The notes under the pieces are model-generated. The model had not been told where the DNA came from, made no database searches, and saw nothing but the letters and a program-made list of their open reading frames with translations. From contig JAADGB010000002.1 in NCBI GenBank assembly GCA_013152575.1, forward strand, positions 1 to 12,513: DNA of 12,513 nucleotides. The letters run 5' to 3'. The stretch's first letter is position 1. Each line of letters begins with the position of its first letter. Position numbers and translations under genes: made by a program. This document shows, piece after piece, positions 6,117 through 11,803 of the stretch. This DNA comes from Thermoproteota archaeon (GTDB lineage: Archaea; Thermoproteota; Thermoprotei_A; Sulfolobales; Acidilobaceae).

Positions 6117-7094
6117 TTGAAGGGAGTAGAGGTCTATGTAGAGGGAATAACGAAGAAGTATGGTTCAACCACAGCCCTAGATGGGGTAACGCTTAGAATC
6201 CCCCCTAGCGAGATCACAACCCTTCTAGGTCCAAGTGGTTGTGGAAAAACGACTCTCCTCAAGATCATAGCCGGCCTAGAGCCCCCAACCAAGGGCCGCG
6301 TTTACTTCGATGGAAGAGACGTTACGAACCTCGCCCCCGAGAAGAGGAATATAGGATTCGTATTCCAGGATCTAGCACTCTTCCCTCACCTCAACGTGTT
6401 CGAAAACGTAGCTTTTGGACTCAGAGTGAGGAGGGTCCCCGAAGCAGAAGTAAAGAAGAGGGTCTACTGGGCTCTCGACCTCGTAGGTCTTGATCCTAGC
6501 GAATTCGCTAGGAGGAGAATACACGAGCTAAGCGGAGGCCAACAGCAGAGGGTCGCGATCGCGAGGGCCCTCGTAATCGAGCCAGCAGTTCTACTGCTTG
6601 ACGAACCCTTCGCTCACCTGGACTATAAGATAAAGCAGAGGCTCCTACTACAACTTAAGCGCATACAGAGGGAGACTGGAGCCACAGTAGTATATGTTAC
6701 CCATGATCAAAACGAGGCTATGGCGGTAAGCCATAAGATAGCAGTAATGAATAATGGAAAGATCCTCCAGGTCGGTTCCCCCGAGGAGGTCTATGAGAAG
6801 CCCAATTCATCGTTCGTGGCCTCATTCTTCGGTGAGGCAAACGTTCTCCCAGGAGAGGGAGGCTTTATTGTAATCCGCCCGGAGAGGGTGTTGATAAACC
6901 CGGATAGGGCTGATACCGTGTATGATGCTTATATCGAGGATGTAGTCTTCCAGGGTCCCTTACTCCACATAGAGGCAAGAGTTAATGGAAAAATAATAAA
7001 AATTATAAAGCCAAGAAATGGCATGGTCGTGAAGCCAGGAGACAAGGTGAGAATAGGCTGGCTACAAAAAGACGTCCGGGTGGTACCTGAATGA
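6117..7094 (+). CDS. potA: Polyamine-type ABC transporter ATP-binding protein
   Basis: This 325-residue cytoplasmic ATPase powers the importer. All nucleotide-binding motifs are intact: Walker A GPSGCGKTT (38-46), Q-loop Gln84 in FVFQD, signature LSGGQQ (138-143), Walker B VLLLDEP (158-164), D-loop HLD and switch His196 in VTHD. After about residue 240 a TOBE-type C-terminal domain follows, marked by IVIRPERV (251-258), as in the PotA/CysA/MalK group of importer ATPases. The start is TTG 6117, with GAGG ten bases upstream; no better start is near. The stop overlaps the start of the first permease as ATGA (7091-7094), so the two are translationally coupled. Sequence alone would allow other substrates such as iron or thiamine, but the neighbouring binding protein points to polyamines. 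Confidence 0.93.
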   Translation: MKGVEVYVEGITKKYGSTTALDGVTLRIPPSEITTLLGPSGCGKTTLLKIIAGLEPPTKGRVYFDGRDVTNLAPEKRNIGFVFQDLALFPHLNVFENVAFGLRVRRVPEAEVKKRVYWALDLVGLDPSEFARRRIHELSGGQQQRVAIARALVIEPAVLLLDEPFAHLDYKIKQRLLLQLKRIQRETGATVVYVTHDQNEAMAVSHKIAVMNNGKILQVGSPEEVYEKPNSSFVASFFGEANVLPGEGGFIVIRPERVLINPDRADTVYDAYIEDVVFQGPLLHIEARVNGKIIKIIKPRNGMVVKPGDKVRIGWLQKDVRVVPE

Positions 7095-7858
7095 AAATAT
7101 CCACCATCATACTACCTCTAGTAATTTTCCTCGCACTATTCTTCTATGCCCCGTTCATAATCCTCGGATACCAGAGCTTTCAGGGACTGGGCGGCGAGTT
7201 CACCCTAGATAACTACCTAGCATTAGTGAGGGACCCCACATACCTTCACGTAATCCTCTACAGCATAGTTATAGCGGTTGAGACAACGGTAATCACGCTC
7301 CTACTCGCGTATCCCGCATCATACTATGTAGCGAGAATAGCCAGCGGGCAAGAGAAGATAATCCTACTAGCACTCCTCCTAACCCCCTTCTGGATAGACG
7401 TACTGTTAAGATCTATCGCGATAAAGACAATAATATACACCATTGGTTTAAGGGAAGGATACACCGCGATGATGATAGGAATGGTGTACGAGTACCTCCC
7501 CATAATGTTTCTCCCAATCTACGCCTCAATGTCACGCATATCCCGCTCCGCCATAGACGCGGCAAGGGTATTCGGGGCAAACACCTGGGACCTCATACGC
7601 CGCGTTATAGTGCCCATGACTCTGCCCGGGATAGTCGCAGGGTCCCTCCTAGTGCTTCTAATGTCGATGACCGAATTCGTGATACCCTCCCTACTCGGGG
7701 GTACACAGGGCTTCACCATTGGCTCACTAATCTACTACCTATTCCTCAGCGGCGGCCTATGGGGGGTTGGCGCGGCGCTAACCATGATTGTGACGGTCAT
7801 GTTAATGGTGTTCGCCTTCATAATCGCGAAGAGGACGGGTGATATAACGGCATGGTGA
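7091..7858 (+). CDS. potB: Polyamine-type ABC transporter permease 1
   Basis: This 255-residue membrane protein has about six hydrophobic helices, beginning at residues 5-27. It carries the cytoplasmic EAA loop that docks on the ATPase: SAIDAARVFGA (153-163), completed by the IRRVIVPMTLPGI segment. It forms one half of the channel. The loop reads D-A-A in place of E-A-A, a common conservative change. It begins in an ATGA overlap with potA and ends overlapping the next permease by seven bases, so the three are made together. Together with the second permease it matches the heterodimeric PotB/PotC arrangement rather than a single fused permease as in iron importers. Confidence 0.92.
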   Translation: MKISTIILPLVIFLALFFYAPFIILGYQSFQGLGGEFTLDNYLALVRDPTYLHVILYSIVIAVETTVITLLLAYPASYYVARIASGQEKIILLALLLTPFWIDVLLRSIAIKTIIYTIGLREGYTAMMIGMVYEYLPIMFLPIYASMSRISRSAIDAARVFGANTWDLIRRVIVPMTLPGIVAGSLLVLLMSMTEFVIPSLLGGTQGFTIGSLIYYLFLSGGLWGVGAALTMIVTVMLMVFAFIIAKRTGDITAW

Positions 7859-8640
7859 AGCTACTAAAATACTACACGTATGCTCTGATAGCAATGCTCT
7901 ACATACCAATAATAGTCATGATACTCTACAGCTTCGACAATAGCAAGTATTTCGGAGAATGGAATGGATTCACGCTCCGATGGTACGAGCAATTACTCCA
8001 TGATACTCAGGCCTGGTCGGCCCTCAAGAACAGCATGGTAGTCGCGGTGCTCAGCGCCGTCATCTCAACCGCAATAGCTATTCCAGCCGCGCTGATGGCC
8101 AGGGATAGAGAGAAGGATATCGTGTCGTTAATGATCTATCCACCAGTCATAATACCAGAGATAACGGAGGCCGTCGCCCTAATGCTACTCCTAATCTATC
8201 TAGGATTCCCACTAGGACTGGTTAGCGTGTTAATAGGGCATACCGCATTCAATATCGCATACGCCTACATCGCGTTGTCACCAGTCGGAGGAACTGGTGC
8301 GAGGCTGGCAGTAGCCGCGAGAACACTGGGGGCAGACAGGTTCACTGCATTCCTCAAGGTCACGATACCCGTCTCAATGCCTGGAATCATAGCTGCACTA
8401 GGCTTAACGTTCATGATGAGCTTCACAGACTTCATTAAGACGCTATTCACCAAGGGACCCGGCTTCGACACTCTACCGATCCTAGTCTGGAACAGGGCGA
8501 GGAGACCGGGCTTAACACCCTACACTAGTCAACCCGCCATAGCAGCCCTCGCCACCACACTAATCCTGATAAGCATAGCCATAGCCCTCGCCTACACGTT
8601 ATACGAGGTAAGAAGATCAGAGAAGCAAGGAGAATTATAG
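7852..8640 (+). CDS. potC: Polyamine-type ABC transporter permease 2
   Basis: This 262-residue membrane protein is the second half of the channel. About six hydrophobic helices are visible. The N-terminal part reads MILYSFDNS (23-31), resembling the PotC-type opening where the first helix leads into a SFN/SFD segment. The EAA loop is at about 149-179 (LAVAARTLGAD followed by LKVTIPVSMPGI). The C-terminal tail is basic and cytoplasmic. ATG 7852 overlaps the end of the first permease by seven bases. It is the last gene of the importer operon; an AT-rich stretch (AATTTTATC) begins four bases after its stop. Confidence 0.92.
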   Translation: MVKLLKYYTYALIAMLYIPIIVMILYSFDNSKYFGEWNGFTLRWYEQLLHDTQAWSALKNSMVVAVLSAVISTAIAIPAALMARDREKDIVSLMIYPPVIIPEITEAVALMLLLIYLGFPLGLVSVLIGHTAFNIAYAYIALSPVGGTGARLAVAARTLGADRFTAFLKVTIPVSMPGIIAALGLTFMMSFTDFIKTLFTKGPGFDTLPILVWNRARRPGLTPYTSQPAIAALATTLILISIAIALAYTLYEVRRSEKQGEL

Positions 8641-8643
8641 CGT

Positions 8644-8653
8644 AATTTTATCT
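8644..8653 (+). promoter_or_regulatory. Predicted TATA box for the crotonase gene
   Basis: AATTTTATCT lies about 25 bases before 8673, which would give a leader of some 20 bases containing the GAGGTGA at 8680-8686. The T-run might also help end the importer transcript. Spacing-based inference; the ATTAAACC at 8661-8668 is an alternative but sits too close to the ribosome binding site. Confidence 0.35.
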
Positions 8654-8679
8654 AGGTAACATTAAACCCAACATAAATA

Positions 8680-8686
8680 GAGGTGA
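8680..8686 (+). promoter_or_regulatory. Ribosome binding site fixing the crotonase start at TTG 8695
   Basis: GAGGTGA has its GAGGTG core ending nine bases before TTG 8695, the same spacing as for the peroxiredoxin. The longer frame starts at GTG 8683, which is inside this site. Confidence 0.55.
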
Positions 8687-8694
8687 ACACTGTA

Positions 8695-9453
8695 TTGGCG
8701 ATCCTAGTCAAGAGGGACCCCCCGATATCCTGGATAATAATCGATAGACAGGACAAAGGGAATAGTCTGGATTACGAGGAGGCGAGACTCCTCGCCTCAA
8801 AGATAAAAGAGGAGTGTGAAGCCAACGATACAAGCGTCGTCGTAATCAGAGGAGCTGGTAACAAGTTCTTCTCTGCAGGCGTCGACCTGACAAGCGTCGC
8901 CGAGATCAAGGATGAGAGCGATGCATGGAAGCTCATGTACGAGGGCCTCGGAGGCGTGTGCGAGGCAGTCTACAACTGTGAGAAGCCCGTTATAGCGGCT
9001 GTAAACGGCCACGCTGTAGGTATCGGATTCGAGATACTATACCATGCCGATATCGTGGTCGCGGTGAAAAACGCTAAGCTGGGGAGCCCAGCTGTCAAAT
9101 GGGGAATGGTACCACCAGCAACACCAACCATCGGTCCACTACTCGTAGGATACAAGAACGCGGCCTACATCGCGCTAACCGGTAGACTACTCGAGGCGCA
9201 AGAGGCTCATAGGATGGGTATTGTCAACTTCGTAGTTGAGGACGAGGATGAGTTAATTGAGAAGGTCAAGGAGATAGCTTCCGATATCGCCAACAACGAT
9301 CAATGGGCTGTTAGATCAATTAAGAGGCTGTTGAGAGGAGCACGCCCAAGCGTATTACTCGAGCGGGGACTAATGAGCCTAGTCTACTCTGCGGCTCGAA
9401 AGGAGACTCGTGAAAGGGCTAGAGGCTTCGTTGAACGAAAGAAGAAACAATAA
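8695..9453 (+). CDS. Crotonase-fold protein (enoyl-CoA hydratase/isomerase family)
   Basis: This 252-residue protein has the crotonase core. It includes FFSAGVDL (58-65), giving the first oxyanion-hole amide, KPVIAAVNGHAVGIGFEI (97-114), giving the second, TGRLLEAQEAHRMGIVN and a C-terminal FVERKKKQ. Members bind acyl-CoA thioesters and stabilise enolate intermediates. Compared with rat mitochondrial enoyl-CoA hydratase, Glu113 matches catalytic Glu144, but the partner Glu164 is replaced by Ala133 in GSPAVKWG. Plain hydratase activity is therefore doubtful; an isomerase, hydrolase, decarboxylase or other crotonase reaction is as likely. No other beta-oxidation gene is in the window, so the pathway is open. 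The TTG 8695 start is chosen from GAGGTG nine bases upstream. It stands alone with its own predicted promoter, between the importer operon and DUF763. Confidence 0.88.
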   Translation: MAILVKRDPPISWIIIDRQDKGNSLDYEEARLLASKIKEECEANDTSVVVIRGAGNKFFSAGVDLTSVAEIKDESDAWKLMYEGLGGVCEAVYNCEKPVIAAVNGHAVGIGFEILYHADIVVAVKNAKLGSPAVKWGMVPPATPTIGPLLVGYKNAAYIALTGRLLEAQEAHRMGIVNFVVEDEDELIEKVKEIASDIANNDQWAVRSIKRLLRGARPSVLLERGLMSLVYSAARKETRERARGFVERKKKQ

Positions 9454-9502
9454 ACTATACTACCCTTTATCCCCCCCATTGGGAAAAGAATATTCCACCC
9501 GC

Positions 9503-9512
9503 TTCTATAGTA
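9503..9512 (+). promoter_or_regulatory. Possible TATA box for the DUF763 gene
   Basis: TTCTATAGTA is the best AT-rich box in the 98-base gap. It predicts initiation near 9534, giving a leader of about 18 bases with GAGAGG (9536-9541) ten bases before ATG 9552. Just after the crotonase stop, CTTTATCCCCCCC is a pyrimidine run that may end the previous transcript. Confidence 0.3.
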
Positions 9513-9551
9513 TTACAGTGATAGACCTTAGATGGGAGAGGAAACTATACC

Positions 9552-10685
9552 ATGCCCCGCATAGCAGAACTGCCATTACATGGGGGAAGGGTCCCTCCCT
9601 GGATGCTAAGGATCATGGAGAACCTAGCCGAATCTATCATCAAGTATATGGTAGAGGTGAGGGGTCCCTCAACAGTACTAGCACTTCTCGCAGATCCAGC
9701 ATGGTTCCAGGCTTTCAACAACGTAATCGGAATGGACTGGGACAGTAGCGGGAGTACAACCGTAGTGACAGGCATATTGAAGACGATAACATGGAGGGAC
9801 CCCTCCATCGGAATCCTAGTCCTAGGAGGCAAAGGAGGGATGAGAAAGGTCCCGGAGGAGGCTGAGGAAGCCGCTAGAATATACAATGTGGACTCTGACG
9901 AGCTAGTTAAGGCCAGCCGCATATCTGCTAGGGCTGACTCAACATTCCTCCAGGACGGCTATGAGTTATACCACCACGCGTTATTCCTGTCTGAGGAAGG
10001 CGAGTACATAGTCGTCCAGCAGGGAATGAATACCGCTAAGGGTATGGCCCGGAGATACCATGTAACTAGGTTTGAATTGAATGAACCAAACTCTGGAATC
10101 GCAGGAGTATTATCAGGGGATGTATTGAATGCAATCGCGTCAGAGAGCAGGGAAGCGAGAAGGCTCTACATCGATCTATTAAACGAGTCTCCAAACAGGA
10201 TCGTAAAGTTGCTGAACGAGGCTAACAGGATAGTAAGAGGACAGCCATCAATCACTGATTTCATAGAGGGTAGAACGAGTACTCGGCACCGGAAGATTAT
10301 CTACTATAGGCCAGTCATCCCCTCAAAGAGGCTTATACTGTCAATTGAGAGGATAGCGTCTAATCCCCCGATAGATGAACTAGATCTGGCACTGAAACCT
10401 GGTATCGGGCCTAAGCTTGTTAGAGCACTGGCGTTGATCGCCGATATAATATACGGGGTCCCTACAAGCGTGAGGGACCCGGTTACCCATCCTATTGACC
10501 CGTACGCTTATGCCTATGCTATTGGAGGGAAGGATGGTATCCCCTATCCCTTCGATGCCAAGACGGCTATCGAGGCGTATAATTTCCTGAGGGAGGCGCT
10601 AGAGGAGGCCCGTATCGGTGAGAAGGTGAAGATGAAGGCGTTGGAGAGGCTGAGGAGGCTTGTACGCAGACTGGAGGGTGAGTAG
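9552..10685 (+). CDS. DUF763 family protein, function unknown
   Basis: This 377-residue protein matches the DUF763 (COG1415) family of archaea and some thermophilic bacteria. Hallmarks are LPLHGGRVPPWM (7-18), GMDWDSSGSTTVV (60-72), GGKGG (92-96), a DGYELYHHALFL block (135-146) followed by an EYIVVQQGMN strand (151-160), and a C-terminal GGKDGIPYPFD (325-335). Residues 279-302 contain LKPGIGPKLVRALAL, which looks like a helix-hairpin-helix non-specific DNA-binding motif. Conserved Asp, His and Gln in the centre could form a catalytic site, but no reaction is known to me. It has no membrane segment and no signal peptide, so it is cytoplasmic. ATG 9552 has GAGAGG ten bases upstream. The family call is firm; a DNA or RNA role is inferred only from the helix-hairpin-helix-like motif. 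Confidence 0.87.
   Translation: MPRIAELPLHGGRVPPWMLRIMENLAESIIKYMVEVRGPSTVLALLADPAWFQAFNNVIGMDWDSSGSTTVVTGILKTITWRDPSIGILVLGGKGGMRKVPEEAEEAARIYNVDSDELVKASRISARADSTFLQDGYELYHHALFLSEEGEYIVVQQGMNTAKGMARRYHVTRFELNEPNSGIAGVLSGDVLNAIASESREARRLYIDLLNESPNRIVKLLNEANRIVRGQPSITDFIEGRTSTRHRKIIYYRPVIPSKRLILSIERIASNPPIDELDLALKPGIGPKLVRALALIADIIYGVPTSVRDPVTHPIDPYAYAYAIGGKDGIPYPFDAKTAIEAYNFLREALEEARIGEKVKMKALERLRRLVRRLEGE
9791..9808. repeat. Perfect inverted repeat inside the DUF763 gene, 8-bp arms
   Basis: ATGGAGGG-AC-CCCTCCAT has two 8-base arms around a two-base centre. It codes within the strand before the GGKGG motif (around WRDPSIG), so it may simply follow from coding. It contains one of the recurring GGGWCCC 7-mers. 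Confidence 0.6.
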
Positions 10686-10690
10686 TAATA

Positions 10691-10701
10691 ACGAATAATA
10701 G
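10691..10701 (+). promoter_or_regulatory. Possible TATA box for the phosphoesterase gene
   Basis: ACGAATAATAG is the AT-rich block after the DUF763 stop. It predicts initiation near 10721, which would allow either a leaderless ATG 10722 start or a short leader to GTG 10737. Read-through from DUF763 is also possible, as the gap is short. Confidence 0.3.
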
Positions 10702-10714
10702 TCAAAGGCGACAT

Positions 10715-10729
10715 CTCCACCATGTGGAG
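10715..10729. repeat. Perfect inverted repeat overlapping the phosphoesterase start region
   Basis: CTCCAC-CAT-GTGGAG has 6-bp arms and a three-base centre. The right arm contains GGAG, the likely ribosome binding site for GTG 10737, and the upstream ATG 10722 lies in its centre. As RNA the hairpin would hide that site; as DNA it sits at the predicted initiation point. It has the same arm and spacer size as the repeat before potD, but a different sequence. Confidence 0.5.
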
Positions 10730-10736
10730 TGGTAGC

Positions 10737-11333
10737 GTGACACGTATTCTACACTTGTCAGACGTGCATTGCAGGAGTGACAAGCTAGAGAAAGCACTAG
10801 AGCAATTAGATTATGACCTCGTAACGGTATCCGGCGATTTCGAGTGCGTTGACACTGCGAGGTTATTCATCGAGAAAGCCCGGTCCCCGGCGGTCGCTGT
10901 CACCGGAAACCTAGACAACCCCGGCGTATCTCGCTTGCTCCGCGAGAAGAACATTCTCATAGATGGACGCGTCGTGGAAGTATCGGGCCTGCTAATAGCT
11001 GGAGTAGGCGGGATGGAGGTCGTCGGTAACCTCAGGATGATTAAGTCGAGGGCCCCTTCGAGAGGGGTCGACATCCTGTTGACACATCACCCGCCTAGAG
11101 GTGTACTCGATAAGACGTTTATCGGCGTGAACGCTGGCCTGGAGGAGCTATGGGATCTTATCAAATTGTTATCCCCGAGGTTCCACTTGTTCGGACATAT
11201 TCATGAGAGTGCTGGAGTGATTGTTAGCGAGGACGGGGTTGTCTTCGTTAATCCCGGCCCCTTAGCCCGCGGTAACTGTGCGTTGATCGATGTTGATACC
11301 GGGCAGGTTGAGATGTGTAACGTTAATGTCTAA
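10737..11333 (+). CDS. Calcineurin-like metallophosphoesterase
   Basis: This 198-residue protein (from GTG 10737) has the two-metal phosphoesterase motifs in order: Asp9 and His11 in LSDVH, Asp34 in SGDFE, Asn58 and Asp60 in GNLD, His117 and His118 in LTHHPP, and His154 and His156 in GHIHE. It should hydrolyse a phosphomonoester or phosphodiester in the cytoplasm. The usual GNHD motif reads GNLD, so the histidine that helps protonate the leaving group in many members is Leu59; YfcE-type phosphodiesterases also lack it. I prefer GTG 10737 because it opens with the typical TRILHLSDVH and has GGAG seven bases upstream; ATG 10722 adds five residues and is possible. It follows DUF763 on the same strand after a short gap. 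The substrate is unknown. Confidence 0.87.
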   Translation: MTRILHLSDVHCRSDKLEKALEQLDYDLVTVSGDFECVDTARLFIEKARSPAVAVTGNLDNPGVSRLLREKNILIDGRVVEVSGLLIAGVGGMEVVGNLRMIKSRAPSRGVDILLTHHPPRGVLDKTFIGVNAGLEELWDLIKLLSPRFHLFGHIHESAGVIVSEDGVVFVNPGPLARGNCALIDVDTGQVEMCNVNV

Positions 11334-11364
11334 TTTAATTATATGTTTTTAATAACTCCTTTCC
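11334..11364 (+). terminator. T-rich termination region after the phosphoesterase gene
   Basis: A run of A/T-rich sequence follows the TAA directly and includes five Ts at 11346-11350 and the pyrimidine-rich CTCCTTTCC. Oligo-T tracts end transcription in archaea. There is no strong hairpin. Confidence 0.4.
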
Positions 11365-11377
11365 GGTACGGGATTCC

Positions 11378-11387
11378 CTTTATTATG
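11378..11387 (+). promoter_or_regulatory. Predicted TATA box for the small acidic protein
   Basis: CTTTATTATG predicts initiation near 11408, giving a leader of about 15 bases with GGTG (11412-11415) seven bases before ATG 11423. Confidence 0.45.
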
Positions 11388-11422
11388 CGATTCATACAAT
11401 ACTAGTGGTATGGTGTATGGCT

Positions 11423-11803
11423 ATGGCATCGAGTAGTAAATCAATAAAGGCAATAGCCGAATACGCCGCCCGATTCGGCCTCAAGCCAGAGGTAGATGAG
11501 GAGAGCGGACGCGTAGTGATAAAGCACCAGGAGTATCCATTGGAAATAATCGTTGAGCCGAGCGGTGAAGGATACCGTGTAGAGATGAGGGTAGGCGATG
11601 AGCTAGAGGAGAGCATATCAGAGTTGCTGGAGGATAATGTTGATCCAAGAAGCGAGTTGGAGGACGTAATAGAGACGATGGTCATGGTGGTAGACTACTC
11701 GGTTAGGAAGCTGAAGGAAGAAGGCTTCAAAGTGGAGAGGGATACAAGGAACGCTATCCTAGACGTCTACGACGCGCTGGAGTCATTCCTCGAAGAAGAA
11801 TAG
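11423..11803 (+). CDS. Small acidic hypothetical protein
   Basis: I do not recognise this 126-residue protein. It starts with a short Ser/Lys segment and a helix (SIKAIAEYAARFGL), has a central beta-like part (about 27-61, with GRVVIKH, LEIIVEPS and YRVEMRVG), then a strongly acidic helical second half. There are no cysteines, membrane segments or signal peptide in this form. The alternation of an N-terminal helix, three strands and long helices resembles small chaperone-like or adaptor folds, but no motif supports a function. The frame is open from GTG 11405; I choose ATG 11423 because GGTG (11412-11415) is seven bases upstream, while ATG 11417 is too close to it. It has its own predicted promoter. 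Its last 37 bases overlap the convergent helicase gene. Confidence 0.7.
   Translation: MASSSKSIKAIAEYAARFGLKPEVDEESGRVVIKHQEYPLEIIVEPSGEGYRVEMRVGDELEESISELLEDNVDPRSELEDVIETMVMVVDYSVRKLKEEGFKVERDTRNAILDVYDALESFLEEE

Noticed and set aside
9410..9748. Open frame bridging the crotonase end and the DUF763 start
   Set aside because: It overlaps two confident genes in another frame, and its sequence is low in any recognisable pattern and explained as a shadow.
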